Below are positions 1-8,635 of a stretch of DNA of 51,858 nucleotides, one piece after another. Source of the DNA: Acidobacteriaceae bacterium. GTDB taxonomy: Bacteria > Acidobacteriota > Terriglobia > Terriglobales > Acidobacteriaceae. The stretch's first letter is position 1. Every line of letters begins with the position of its first letter. The notes under the pieces were generated by a model. It was not told the origin of the DNA and did not search any database. It saw nothing but the letters and a program-made list of their open reading frames with translations. A program made the translations under genes and the position numbers. The stretch covers positions 1 to 51,858 of the forward strand of contig PKUV01000175.1 of NCBI GenBank assembly GCA_003131315.1, in the 5' to 3' direction.

Positions 1-214
1 CAAAATACACGATCGTGGGCCGTCGGGAGCGGGCTTTCGAACACCAGAGGCCCTTCTCGATCAGCGGGCCACGCATCGCCGCGGCGGCCTGAACGTAGCG
101 ACGGTTGCTTTCCTGGGGCGCGAACCTAACGCCCCCAAATTGTGCCGCTGGCGGAACGGAGCGGTGTCGTTCGTGAGTGCTGACACGTGCCTTCGTGACG
201 CTCGTCTCTGTCAC
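1..214 (-). CDS. Partial hypothetical protein running off the left edge
   Basis: An open minus-strand frame runs from a GTG at 214 to the window edge without a stop (71 codons). The GTG is preceded by an AGAGG-like ribosome site. The predicted product starts VTETSVTKARVSTHERH and later reads AAAAMRGPLIEKGLW. I do not recognise a family. The composition is protein-like and no other frame here is more convincing, but 214 nt is short and the surroundings are full of gene remnants, so it could equally be debris. Confidence 0.3.
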   Translation of the reverse strand, partial: MTETSVTKARVSTHERHRSVPPAAQFGGVRFAPQESNRRYVQAAAAMRGPLIEKGLWCSKARSRRPTIVYF

Positions 215-383
215 TGCGCCTCTGGAGGGGCGTGATGAGAATCAAAATGTTGCAGTGTGTTCTTTTCACAATGGACCATCCATGACGGCTCGCCCTCGCC
301 TGCAAGGGCGTTCCAACCGCAGCAATCTGATACACCCAGCACATTGTTAAGTCTGCGGAACATCGAGGACTCTCCGCTGGGAG

Positions 384-815
384 ATGCAACAGGTGCAGCT
401 TGCGATCACACGCCGTGCCCATGAGTTGTTTGAGACGCGTGGCTGTGAACACGGTCACGACTGGGAAGATTGGTTCCGAGCGGATTCAGAACTGCTGCGC
501 CCAGTTTCCGTTTCCACGTAGGAGTCGGATGAGTGTTCGCGCCAATGTCTTCGGTTTCGAAGAGAATGAATTTAGAGTCAGTATCGAGGGCGCTGCATTA
601 CGATTGTGGGCAAAAAGGAAGCGAATGTGACGGAAACTGAGGGAGGAAAAGTCGAGTACATCGACTGGTATCCCGACCAGATCCTGCAGTTCATTGACCT
701 TGCAACAGAGGTGATACCAGAGAGCTCAGTGGTCGAATTGTAGGCGGGACTGCTCAAGTTCGAACTCCCCAAGGCTGCCAGGCAGAAGGTCGAAACTGCA
801 GCCACTGCGGCTTAA
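384..815 (+). pseudogene. Small heat shock protein (Hsp20) pseudogene
   Basis: Three frames together spell a degraded Hsp20/alpha-crystallin chaperone. From the ATG at 384 the frame gives an N-terminal helix typical of acidobacterial Hsp20s (RRAHELFETRG, GHDWEDWFRADSELL) and hits a TAG after VSVST. A shifted frame then gives VRANVFGFEENEFRVSIEG, the first strands of the alpha-crystallin domain. A third frame continues GKKEANVTETEGGKVEY and LQFIDLATEV, meets an in-frame TAG at VVEL, and resumes AGLLKFELPKAARQKVETA to a TAA ending at 815. At least two frameshifts and two stops make a functional product impossible. What is seen is the order of the fragments; the family assignment comes from the FGFEEN, IDL and LKFELPK elements. 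Confidence 0.75.
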
Positions 816-874
816 GTGATCATCCAGGCCTGCTCGCAGGGCGTCACGCAGCGCGGACCCTGGAGGCTCGTGCG

Positions 875-1126
875 ATGAAATGTGCTTTGCAGAAATTAGA
901 CGGGGATTCTGCAGGAACCACGGACCAATACGAAACGACGGCTCAGTTCCTGGAGGACTTGGCAGCACACTCTGACAACGATAAAGAAAGGCGGCGCTGC
1001 CTAGCTGCAGCACGGAATTTCAGGCTAGTAGCCCAAAACCAACCCGTGAGCCGCAAGCGACCAAAAGGAGAGACCGAGCCACGCCGATGTAGGCCTAAAT
1101 CGTCGTCCGGAGGACAGTATGGCTAG
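875..1126 (+). CDS. Small hypothetical protein (83 aa)
   Basis: The ATG at 875 follows a GGAGG ribosome site at good spacing. The product is hydrophilic and basic at its C-terminus, with a central segment TAQFLEDLAAHSDNDKERRR likely to be helical. It has no signal peptide, membrane segment or motif I recognise. Its stop overlaps the start of the truncated pilin frame at 1119. It lies among pseudogenes, so it may be a surviving small gene or chance. Confidence 0.3.
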   Translation: MKCALQKLDGDSAGTTDQYETTAQFLEDLAAHSDNDKERRRCLAAARNFRLVAQNQPVSRKRPKGETEPRRCRPKSSSGGQYG

Positions 1127-1229
1127 CTTTCTGTGCAGACTCTGGGGAGAGAAAGAAGGCCAAGACATCGCCGAATACGCAGGTGGCTCCCCTTCAGAGG
1201 ATTGTCAGACGATCACCCACGCACCATGA
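1119..1229 (+). pseudogene. Truncated Flp-type pilin gene start
   Basis: An ATG at 1119 with a CCGGAGGA ribosome site opens a 36-codon frame that reads MASFLCRLWGEKEGQDIAEY. EGQDIAEYA is the hallmark of Flp/Fap pilins, where GQ..(L/I)AEY(A/G) sits just before a hydrophobic helix. Here the frame leaves the family straight after AEYA, reads GGSPSEDCQTITHAP and stops. The 20-residue membrane/assembly helix is absent, so no pilus could be built from it. The 3' part appears deleted, and the downstream DNA belongs to the oppositely oriented universal stress protein gene. Confidence 0.55.
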
Positions 1230-1953
1230 GCACTGGGCAGTGCGCGCGGCAGACGATCTGACCACCCACGAACCACGACACCCGCGCGGAGACTGTTGCT
1301 GAAATTCCTCGTACGCTCATCACAATCAGACTCGCCTTCACGTTCGCAGCCACCCTAACCAATCCTTTCGCGCGGTCGCCGTATTCAACTATAAATTCGG
1401 GTTTGCAGAAAAAACCGGGGGTTGACCCCAGTAGGCTTTCGAGCCGTTTTCGGAATATGACATTTCTGGGATTTCCGTAATGGAAAGGACCCATCGTGGT
1501 TTTCTCTGCGACGTGCACCAATGCGAGCTGTGCTTCATTGTCTTGGGCCAAAGCAACTGCGTAGGGCAAAGCCTCCAAGGAGCTAGTCGAGAAATCAGTG
1601 ACGTATACGATCCGCTCAAGTGCCTTCCTCGCCAGCCCCGTGTACGTGACCGCCGGGCCAATGATCAGCACGGGACACGGCACCAGGGGCAAAATGTCCT
1701 CAGGTATGGATGGTGTGCCAAGTTCCCGCAATCTCTGACCTGTAGCGACTACGGCCAAGTCGACTTCTAGATTGCTGACGATCTGGCAAATCGCTTTGGG
1801 AGAAATCACGTCCGCAAGAAATATGCTTGCGCCATACCGCCGGGAGAGACCGACCACGTAGGCCAGGATCGCTTCCGAAGACTCGGAAGGCTTTGTGGCC
1901 AGCAATATGTTCTTGATTGAAAGACGGGTTTGCTCCTTGACGCACGGCACCAC
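1213..1953 (-). CDS. Universal stress protein, two-domain
   Basis: A UspA-family protein of 246 residues, likely cytoplasmic. The N-terminal half starts with the typical strand KNILLATKPSESSEAILAY and ends CPVLIIGPA at about residue 97. It is shorter than the usual 140 residues, having lost its middle. The second half (KALERIVYVTDFSTSSLEAL to the end) is a full-length Usp domain. The usual nucleotide-binding G-x2-G-x9-G(S/T) loop is poorly kept (SVRGISATVSARVSW), so ATP binding is doubtful, but the closing strand CRAHCPVLMVRG is classic. Two adjacent GTG codons follow GGAGGTGA; the second has the better spacing. The 3' end overlaps the pilin remnant on the other strand by 17 bp. Confidence 0.85.
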   Translation of the reverse strand: MVPCVKEQTRLSIKNILLATKPSESSEAILAYVVGLSRRYGASIFLADVISPKAICQIVSNLEVDLAVVATGQRLRELGTPSIPEDILPLVPCPVLIIGPAVTYTGLARKALERIVYVTDFSTSSLEALPYAVALAQDNEAQLALVHVAEKTTMGPFHYGNPRNVIFRKRLESLLGSTPGFFCKPEFIVEYGDRAKGLVRVAANVKASLIVMSVRGISATVSARVSWFVGGQIVCRAHCPVLMVRG

Positions 1954-2135
1954 TCACCTCCGCAGCACGTTTTCAACAATTGAATCCTTCCCCTGGGTTC
2001 GAGCCGATGCTGCTTGGGCGACGGACTCTGATAACCCTTCTCGAGCGAATTCTGCCCTGTTCGGCTCGAAAATCAAGCCGAACCTGTCGAGAGACTTGGC
2101 GTGTTGGGGATCTGTTCAACCCCAGTTGTACTTCC

Positions 2136-2507
2136 TTAAGCCGCCTTTTCAAGCCACCGCCGTTCGGATGGTTCTTCGATTTGCCGGATGGTCTTCAGCA
2201 GCCAGCTTTGAAGCGTCTGTTCAATCTCTTTGTTCGTCCCTGTCCTGTACAGGCTATCTACCGTTTCGCCTAATTCATTTAGGGGAATATGACGACATGG
2301 GGCAGCCTCGTAACGGCATCCTTTCGGAACAAAACTCATCAGCACACAGTCGGAATCCGGGCAAGCAGAGCATCTTTCTTTGGGGCAGGTGGGCGAGTCC
2401 TCAAAGATCAGAGGAGCCCTCCATACCAGCGGTGCGCGGTAGCCACCCTTCCGCACGAACTGCAGTTCATTTCTTAGAACCTGGAGTGTATTCTTAACAA
2501 TCCTCAT
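2136..2507 (-). CDS. Conserved hypothetical protein with cysteine cluster (123 aa)
   Basis: The start at 2507 (MRIVKNTLQVLRNEL) is chosen because it follows GGAGG at good spacing; an upstream in-frame start at 2522 lacks one. Between residues about 40 and 75 are six cysteines (CPKERCSACPDSDC, then KGCRYEAAPCRH), spaced as in a metal-binding site. The C-terminal third (GETVDSLYRTGTNKEIEQTL) looks helical. I recall similar short proteins as common acidobacterial hypotheticals with no assigned function. No signal peptide or membrane segment is visible. Confidence 0.6.
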   Translation of the reverse strand: MRIVKNTLQVLRNELQFVRKGGYRAPLVWRAPLIFEDSPTCPKERCSACPDSDCVLMSFVPKGCRYEAAPCRHIPLNELGETVDSLYRTGTNKEIEQTLQSWLLKTIRQIEEPSERRWLEKAA

Positions 2508-2552
2508 AAACACCTCCGACACCGTGCGACTTCGCGCCCACGATCGAGTCTT

Positions 2553-2840
2553 TCACGCGACCATTTCCACACGATGGTCGATGATGGAAACATCCCGCGG
2601 TGCTCGTCGCGTAGGCACTATGGTGACCCCATGATCGCCATCGGGTTGAACCGTCATGGCACGACAGCATGAGGAGCACAACCAGAAATATTGGGGACTG
2701 TGTGATCTGCCCGTGTATTTCAGATCAGCAGGCGGTCCCCTCCTTGGCCAATCAATCCTCGACTCAATTGCGAATAGCTTTCCTTCATGGAAATAATGGA
2801 ATGTAGCGGAACAGGCTGGATTGGCGCATTTGGCGAGCAT
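2553..2840 (-). CDS. Small zinc-ribbon-like protein (95 aa)
   Basis: The preferred start is the ATG at 2840 (MLAKCANPACSATFHYFHEG), because the family-like part begins there; the frame remains open upstream to 2897. Two cysteine pairs, CANPAC near the N-terminus and CSSCC in the middle (FWLCSSCCRAMTV), give a four-ligand zinc-ribbon layout with aromatic residues around each knuckle. I recall this layout in short acidobacterial hypotheticals, possibly regulatory. Its substrate or partner cannot be inferred. It is on the same strand as the cysteine-cluster gene downstream and may be transcribed with it. Confidence 0.55.
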   Translation of the reverse strand: MLAKCANPACSATFHYFHEGKLFAIESRIDWPRRGPPADLKYTGRSHSPQYFWLCSSCCRAMTVQPDGDHGVTIVPTRRAPRDVSIIDHRVEMVA

Positions 2841-3318
2841 GGCGTCCTCAACATTATGTTGGTTGAAGGGGTAGAAGGCTGCGCCCGTGAGTCTCACGGG
2901 AATCCAGCGTTTGCGATGTATTCCGCAGAATTACTGGCGAGAGGCAACTCTTGCAAGTCTCTTTCAATATGTTCTGCCCACTGAACTGAAATTTCAGTGA
3001 CGTTGGGCGCACACTCAGTGGCCGCGAGCACATAACGTTGTGACACTGGAAGCGTGCATTTACCTCAAGAACCTTTCGGATGAGAGGAATATTGCAGATG
3101 CCCCGACAAGCAGGGATACTCCTCCTCCAGACTCCGATGGCACGATGTGGCAAGAAACGGTGCTCCTGGCCCGGCGTTCCGCAGAGAATTCGAACACGCC
3201 CAAGAAGGCAACCGGGTAAATTGGGCCCCAGGCAATCAGCAAGAGACTTTCAGCGCGGATGATTCATTCATGGTACTGTGGTTGTCGTTAATGTGAATCT
3301 CAACCTCGACAATGCAAT
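2841..3318. other. Intergenic stretch, no supported gene
   Basis: This stretch separates the minus-strand zinc-ribbon gene from the plus-strand Crp/Fnr gene and should contain both promoters. A 99-codon minus frame (2854-3153) has CxxxxC and CxxC pairs but no convincing start or family, so it is not called. I see no clear operator palindrome or terminator. Confidence 0.4.
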
Positions 3319-4041
3319 ATGCCATTATCCTATGGGCTTGAGATCACGGGGAGCTGTCTGCGGTGCAAGCTGCGAGTGGGGAGGTTGTTTTGTGATCTGC
3401 CCCGCCCCACTCTTGAGACGTTGCAAACGCTGGGTTTCACTGCTGCCTGTCCAAAGGGCAATGTACTTTTCTCTCAGGGACAATCGCCCCGTGAGATCTC
3501 CGTCCTTTGCTTAGGTCACGTCAAAGTCTCCACAGCTTCTGAAACTAGCAGGTCAGTCTGCCTGGGAATCGCGGAGCCAGGAGCGGTCCTCGGTTTGAGT
3601 GCGACGATTTCGGGAAAACCGTACGAAGTGAGCATCGAGGCCCTCGAGCCCTGCCAACTGAAAGTGATCAGAGGAGATCGCTTCTTGAACTTTCTGCGAA
3701 ATGACAGGGCGGCGTGTTTGGCCGTGCTTAAATGCCTGAGCAATGACGTCAGGAAGGCCCATGAGTCTGTCCGACTATTTGGGCTCTCACACTCTGTTAC
3801 AGAAAGACTTGCGAACGTGCTCCTCCGATGGTGTATGCGTGACGATCAGCAGCCCAAGAACGGAATTCGTCTGAGATTTCCCCTGACCCAGCGGGAACTC
3901 GCGCAAATGCTGGGGACTACCCGCGGAACTGCCGGCCGAGCCCTCAGGAGTCTTGAGCGGAAGAGGATTATCCAGTGTCACGGCTCAAGCCTGATCATCC
4001 AGGATAAACACGCCCTTCGCTTGCTGTCATCAACAGGATAG
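3319..4041 (+). CDS. Crp/Fnr family transcriptional regulator
   Basis: A 240-residue regulator. Residues about 40-130 form the cyclic-nucleotide-binding beta-roll ([20 protein letters not shown], then [20 protein letters not shown]). A dimerisation helix follows, then a C-terminal winged helix with the Crp signature [20 protein letters not shown] near residues 188-208. The N-terminus carries [13 protein letters not shown]: three cysteines (13, 16, 25) placed roughly like those binding the iron-sulphur cluster of FNR. The fourth FNR cysteine is not obvious, so oxygen sensing is only a possibility. No strong ribosome site precedes the ATG. Confidence 0.9.
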   Translation: MPLSYGLEITGSCLRCKLRVGRLFCDLPRPTLETLQTLGFTAACPKGNVLFSQGQSPREISVLCLGHVKVSTASETSRSVCLGIAEPGAVLGLSATISGKPYEVSIEALEPCQLKVIRGDRFLNFLRNDRAACLAVLKCLSNDVRKAHESVRLFGLSHSVTERLANVLLRWCMRDDQQPKNGIRLRFPLTQRELAQMLGTTRGTAGRALRSLERKRIIQCHGSSLIIQDKHALRLLSSTG

Positions 4042-4159
4042 CCCAGAGTCTAGTTCGCACGCCTTCCGCAACAATCTCGCTCATTTGGCGAATCTGTCCC
4101 CTAACAGGCTGCTGAAAACTAGTCCTCTTCCACAAGCCAGTCGTGTTAAGAGTGGAAGC

Positions 4160-4306
4160 ATGCGAGGGATAGCAAATGTCGCCGCAACCCCAGTACTCGG
4201 AGGCATGGTCAGCTCTCTGCTGCATGTGCTGATTGTGACCCCCGTGATCTTCACTTGGCTGCGAGAAAGAGAACTGTCACGAAAGGAAACTTCACCCATA
4301 GCCTAA
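4160..4306 (+). pseudogene. C-terminal remnant of a CusA/CzcA-type RND efflux pump
   Basis: The 49-codon tail reads [20 protein letters not shown] and then [14 protein letters not shown] before a TAG. This is the last transmembrane helix and basic tail of heavy-metal RND exporters, proteins of about 1,000-1,050 residues. Nothing upstream in any frame continues the pump: the preceding DNA belongs to the Crp gene at 4041 and about 100 bp of unassigned sequence. It is therefore a deletion scar, probably at the edge of the inserted element whose DUF932 gene begins just to the right. Confidence 0.7.
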
Positions 4307-4602
4307 GAAAGAACTGCCCAACGTTGACCAGCGAACCAGCTCAGGCTGACGGTTTCCAAACGCCACCCGGTTGGCCTCCCAGCATGCCGCGCGCTTTTGA
4401 ATCGATTCGTTGAATACGGCAGGACCGCGCAGGTCTAATCCTGAATGTTGTCCAACCAGGAAGTTGGAACTGGCATAATGTTCGTCAATGGCCGCGATTT
4501 TGAAAGTTCCCAGTCGAGACACTACCCGCATAGGGCGCTGAGTCAAAGCCACGTGGAATTGCGAGTTGGGAAGGGGCGGCCGGGCCGACGCCGCCCCGCG
4601 AG
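4307..4602. other. Stretch without a confident gene between pump remnant and DUF932 gene
   Basis: A minus frame (4292-4552) gives a protein-like 86-residue product (RLGTFKIAAIDEHYASSNFL) and would follow the DUF932 gene directly, but it has no ribosome site at its ATG and no family I know. It could be a small downstream gene of the element or the remains of one. No repeat or tRNA is visible that would mark the element boundary. Confidence 0.3.
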
Positions 4603-5337
4603 CTAGAACGATTGTGAGAAACGGGCTTCCAGGAATTCGCCCAGCTTGGCCGCAGCCTTGAATTGTGGGATGGGATCCAGTTCCTTGAATGCAGATGTAA
4701 ACGCATTCGAGAGACTCCAGATCGTTCGCGGCCGGAATTCCTCGTATTTCGGATCGAAGTAGAGGTCATGCACGCTGCGGGCGAGGTGCTTTGGAGCTTC
4801 CAGTCTGCCCTCGACGAACGCTTCATAGATGACCACCTTGGCGGTCACGTCCGTCAATTCACTCCTCTGCCATGCCTCTACCTGCTTTCGCATGGGCTCG
4901 AAGTTTCGCTGCATCCGGTCAACGCCCACCGAGAGGCAGTCGATCAGCGAGAACGACTTCGAGTGTTTGGCAAGCACAGGCGTAAAGTCTCCTGCGAAGG
5001 CCATGTTCGAGCACACGAACACGCGATAGCCACAGGTCATCGCCAAACGCATGCTCTTATCGTGGGAGTTGCGCAAGCCGATTGAGAAGCGGCATCCTTC
5101 CATCTCCGTTGCGAGATCGAGAACGCCAAACGCTTTCATGCCGTCTGGTGAGACCGCATACTCATCATGGACGACTCCGATGTGGCGAAACCCGAGCGTC
5201 TCGACCAATGCTTGCACGATCTCGTGATGCGGGACCGGACGGTGTGTTTCCGTTGCCACTGGTGTCGGCACCAGTGCTAGTTCTTCGCGACCAATCGTTC
5301 GGCCGCCGTAGCCGATTAGCGTACTAGTTTCTGACAT
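4603..5337 (-). CDS. DUF932 family protein (phage/plasmid-related)
   Basis: The 244-residue product matches the DUF932 (TIGR03299-like) family found on plasmids, phages and ICEs; its biochemical role is unknown. The region RFSIGLRNSHDKSMRLAMTC followed by GYRVFVCSNMAFAGDF is the conserved core of the family. The ATG at 5337 is chosen over an ORF extension to 5574 because AAGGAGG sits 8 nt upstream and the family begins there. The gene reads in the same direction as the helicase to its right, with only the divergent PilZ gene between. It probably belongs to the accessory end of the conjugative element. Confidence 0.85.
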   Translation of the reverse strand: MSETSTLIGYGGRTIGREELALVPTPVATETHRPVPHHEIVQALVETLGFRHIGVVHDEYAVSPDGMKAFGVLDLATEMEGCRFSIGLRNSHDKSMRLAMTCGYRVFVCSNMAFAGDFTPVLAKHSKSFSLIDCLSVGVDRMQRNFEPMRKQVEAWQRSELTDVTAKVVIYEAFVEGRLEAPKHLARSVHDLYFDPKYEEFRPRTIWSLSNAFTSAFKELDPIPQFKAAAKLGEFLEARFSQSF

Positions 5338-5592
5338 ATTTGCTCCTCCTTGTTGATTTGAAACAGGACGTTTGAAAGTGAGAGAAACGCAGCGGCGCTG
5401 GATGCCGCGGCATTCGAGGGTAAGACTCGTGCAGTGTGGATTGAGAGTCCTAAGTTGACATGAGCGACACGCGCCGGTGGCCAGTACCCTGGGTGTTCCA
5501 GTGTCGCAGGTTCTAAGATCCGACTCATCCGGATCCCGAGCGACGTGCTTCGCGCCGACTTGACTCGCCGTCACGAGCCGTTAAACTTGAGC

Positions 5593-5934
5593 ATGAGTTC
5601 GGTGCCCAAAAAAGCGGAGGTCCGGCGTGGTACTCGAATTCCTTGCGAGATTCCGATTACTCTCACCAGTCTGGATCCGATTCACCCGTTCTCGGAGCCG
5701 TGTCTCACAATCCTCGTGAACCCACAGGGATGTGCAGTACGGTTCCGTCGTCCGCTAGAGATAGGAGCCGCAGTTCGGTTGGAGGGTCTTCCCGCGAGGA
5801 CTAACGTCACCGCGCGGGTAGTGAACTCTATCTCGCTTGGAGAGTATGAGAAGGTTTGGCTGCTGGGATTGGCGCTGGATGAGCCGGGCAATGTGTGGGG
5901 CATCAAAACCCCACCTGAAGACTGGGCGCGATAA
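5593..5934 (+). CDS. PilZ domain protein
   Basis: A small single-domain PilZ protein (113 aa from the ATG at 5593). PilZ domains bind cyclic di-GMP through RxxxR and (D/N)xSxxG motifs. Here KAEVRRGTRIPCEIPITL carries the arginines, and VNPQGCAVRFRRPLEIGAAV occupies the second site with a P in place of the serine and a Q shift, so binding may be weakened. The C-terminus (EYEKVWLLGLALDEPG) is typical of acidobacterial versions. It is the only plus-strand gene between two minus-strand element genes, so it may be a later insertion or have its own promoter in 5340-5590. Confidence 0.7.
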   Translation: MSSVPKKAEVRRGTRIPCEIPITLTSLDPIHPFSEPCLTILVNPQGCAVRFRRPLEIGAAVRLEGLPARTNVTARVVNSISLGEYEKVWLLGLALDEPGNVWGIKTPPEDWAR

Positions 5935-5972
5935 AGGTGTCGACGAAACCAACGGCCGTTTCTTTAATGGCG

Positions 5973-8315
5973 TCAACTTAGGCTGAACAACGACGCCTGT
6001 TCCGGGACAACTGGCCTCCCGCGCCGCCTTCTACCTGACAACGACTCCGGTCGCCGCCCGAAGACGACAACGGGACCCGTGTCGATGGCTCCTTCGACAA
6101 GCCCAGCGGGGTCATACTGCATGCCCAGCAGAATGTCCGGCGGTTCGGGGGAAGCGGCATCATCGCTGCCACCAGACGTTGTTGGAAACAGCTTTTGATG
6201 TTCTGTGTTGATGGCTTTCCAGACGGCGTCAGCGGTTTCGCCAATACCATTCCTTTCGACCAGCTCCCGCGCCATCGCCGAGAGCATGTCATCGTCTTCA
6301 TCGATGCTCTGCAATCCCTCGCCGGCAAACTTGCCCTCCATGGTGAGAGCCACGAGGAGCTTTTTGCCCATGAGGCGTAAACAGGACGTCTGCATCGTCC
6401 CTTCATAGCAAAGAAACTTCACGCGCACGGGCCGTCGCTGCCCTATCCTCCAGGACCTGCGGCTGGCTTGCCGCAACGTGTGCAGAGAGTAGCCGGACTC
6501 GCAGAAGATGATCGTCGGGAAGTCCAACAAGTCCAGACCTGTTTCCACTAGTTTGGGATGGCAGATCACTACCTGCACACCGTCTTTGACCTGCCTGGCG
6601 TACCAAGCTTCGCGCTTAGAGGTATCGACGCTCGCGCGCAAAACAGCGGTGTGGATTCCCTCGTTGCTCAGGATTCGTTGAAGCCTGGCTGTAACGTCGT
6701 GCTTCTGCGTGTAGACTGCAAAGACTTGGCACCGGCGTCCTTCCGCCAGCTCCTTCTTGATCTCTTCGAGCAGCCTGCGTTCCTTGGAGTAAATTCCGTC
6801 TTCGGCAAGGTCACGGGGTTCGGCAATGACGAATCGGACCTTGCGCTTGAGTTCCGCATCGAACTCTGTGCCGTAGAGGGTTCCGAGCCCATAAGGGTGA
6901 TCGGGGTAGAGCAACAGGGTGTTGAGCATGATGCTCAATACCGAACGGTTGCCCCTGTGAGCCTTCAGCGCCTTCCGAATTTCATCTTCCAGTTCGCAGT
7001 ACGCTTCCCGCATGGGAGCATCCATCGGGACGCTCATGTAGGTCTCTTCATACGGTGGAAGCTCTCCCGAGACGTCCTCCAGAAACAGAAAGGCACACAG
7101 CTGCATGAGGAATTCGCCAAACAACAGCGGGGACGCTCCGGGCTTGCGGCGAACTGTGCTCGTGGTTTTAGCCTTGGAGCAGGCATTGTTGGCGGGCTCC
7201 ACCTTGGTGATGGTTTCCAGGACGCCGTAGTCCTGAATGAAAGAACTCCGCCCCGTCGTGCCCCATTCGTAGCCATGCTCCTTCATCCGTCTCGCTTCGA
7301 GCCGGAATAGAGTGTTAAACAGATCGTCTGCGTAGCCGCCCAGCAGCGTGCCGGTCAGCCCGACGATCCGATCGGTGCATGAGGCCAGAGTGCCGAGAGC
7401 ATTCCCCTGAGCCGTATCGCCAGCCAGTTGGTGAATCTCGTCGCAAATCGCGTAGTCAAACCATCCCGGCATGTAGCGCCCGATGAATTCAATCGGGGCC
7501 ATGCGGCGGATCTTATCCGAATCGGCCTGCCAGAGTGGGCTGTGCAGCGGACGACAAGACTTCTCTCCCCTGGTCTCGATGGTCTCGGCAATCTTGACCT
7601 GCTCAAACTCAGCCGCAGTTAATCGGCTCTCATCCACGATGACGGGCTTGCCTGTGTCCGGATTTACCGCGCAGCCCAGGTATGGGCCCGAGCGTGGTAC
7701 GCGATAGGCATGGCGCCAGAAGTAACCCAACTTGGCTCGCTCACGTCCGACGATAAACAGGGATGGTCTCCCGCAGAGCGACAGCCAGCGTTTTCGGGAA
7801 CTCGGGAAATCCTTTCGCAACCGCAGCTCACTTAAGGTTGTATGTAACCCTTCCCGCACGATGCGGCCGTGCCTCAACCGCACCTCGTTCACTCCGTGGG
7901 ATTTGTTCTCGTCGCCGCCATTCCGCAAATCATCGATCAGGAACACGCGTAACCCCGGCAATGTCAGAAATGCTTCCCGTGCCCACTTTTCGACCAAATG
8001 TGGCGGAACCATGGCTAATGCGGTGAAAGGGATCCCTCGGCTATGAACATGGATCGCTCCCAGCGAGATCAGTGTCTTGCCGGTACCGCATTCCGCGACC
8101 ACCATGGATGTCCGCGCCTGCTGCCAGCGTTTGGCCACTCCCATGATGGCGATGGTCTGTGCAGGGAAAGGCGTTCGTACCAGCCCTTCAATCCGAGGTG
8201 AAACTGCATCGTCGAATTGGTGGAGCGCTGGATACTCCTGCAGAATGCGCTCTCCTAACAAGCTTGCATGAGCGCGCATATATGTGTAGATGTCAGTTAT
8301 GTTGTCATGCTTCAC
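5973..8315 (-). CDS. SNF2-like superfamily 2 helicase
   Basis: A 780-residue ATP-dependent helicase/translocase. Walker A is AECGTGKT (about residues 74-81), Walker B/motif II is CDEIH (about 291-295), and motif III LTGT follows 30 residues later. Motifs V-VI (ETGLDLLDFP, then QASRRSWRIGQRRPV) are SNF2-type. A long insert (residues about 130-280) separates motifs Ia and II. The C-terminus is charged and ends in SLFSLS. I prefer GTG 8315 over GTG 8321: an AGAGGTG site lies at suitable spacing, and the partial copy at 24251 starts at the same codon. Helicases like this sit beside DUF932 and DUF6094-type methyltransferase genes in ICEs. Here the methyltransferase lies 17 kb away, across the island, in the same orientation. 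Confidence 0.88.
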   Translation of the reverse strand: MKHDNITDIYTYMRAHASLLGERILQEYPALHQFDDAVSPRIEGLVRTPFPAQTIAIMGVAKRWQQARTSMVVAECGTGKTLISLGAIHVHSRGIPFTALAMVPPHLVEKWAREAFLTLPGLRVFLIDDLRNGGDENKSHGVNEVRLRHGRIVREGLHTTLSELRLRKDFPSSRKRWLSLCGRPSLFIVGRERAKLGYFWRHAYRVPRSGPYLGCAVNPDTGKPVIVDESRLTAAEFEQVKIAETIETRGEKSCRPLHSPLWQADSDKIRRMAPIEFIGRYMPGWFDYAICDEIHQLAGDTAQGNALGTLASCTDRIVGLTGTLLGGYADDLFNTLFRLEARRMKEHGYEWGTTGRSSFIQDYGVLETITKVEPANNACSKAKTTSTVRRKPGASPLLFGEFLMQLCAFLFLEDVSGELPPYEETYMSVPMDAPMREAYCELEDEIRKALKAHRGNRSVLSIMLNTLLLYPDHPYGLGTLYGTEFDAELKRKVRFVIAEPRDLAEDGIYSKERRLLEEIKKELAEGRRCQVFAVYTQKHDVTARLQRILSNEGIHTAVLRASVDTSKREAWYARQVKDGVQVVICHPKLVETGLDLLDFPTIIFCESGYSLHTLRQASRRSWRIGQRRPVRVKFLCYEGTMQTSCLRLMGKKLLVALTMEGKFAGEGLQSIDEDDDMLSAMARELVERNGIGETADAVWKAINTEHQKLFPTTSGGSDDAASPEPPDILLGMQYDPAGLVEGAIDTGPVVVFGRRPESLSGRRRRGRPVVPEQASLFSLS

Positions 8316-8361
8316 GAGCACCTCTCAGAACGACATTTCCCGCTTGTGATCGGCCACATAA
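8273..8361 (-). repeat. Inverted repeat copy A (helicase promoter and first codons)
   Basis: Read on the minus strand, this 89-bp segment starts TTATGTGGCC, then runs 46 bp to the helicase GTG start. Its first 36 coding bases match 24251-24286 on the plus strand at 35 of 36 positions; the one difference is synonymous (CAT/CAC). The left part is more diverged, but TTATGTG and the AGGTG ribosome site are kept with only 1 bp difference in spacing. The pair forms an inverted repeat separated by about 16 kb. Confidence 0.85.
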
Positions 8362-8635
8362 AACTAGACTTCTTTGTCCCCTTTTCGAGGCGTGTCGGAT
8401 CAAGCATCTGTTTCGATTGCTGCGATGTTGGAAGAAAAAAGGGAGCGTTGAGTCGCCATGAAGACCATGCGGATCAACTGGTCAGGCGTAGCTTGAAGTG
8501 AGTTTTCTGCCGGTCTCAACTTCTCAACTGACGGATTGCGCGTCATACTCCCAGGATGGGGTGGCTAGCTTTCATGGAACTACCTGTTTGCGCCAATGAT
8601 CGGTAAACAGTGAGCGACAAGGCCCGGGTCCCTTG

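Noticed and set aside
2854-3153. Minus-strand 99-codon frame with CxxxxC and CxxC
   Set aside because: No ribosome site at a sensible start and no recognisable family; it partly overlaps the preferred upstream region of the zinc-ribbon gene.
6558-7310. 250-codon plus-strand frame within the helicase gene
   Set aside because: It is the antisense shadow of the helicase coding region; the minus-strand frame has all helicase motifs in order.
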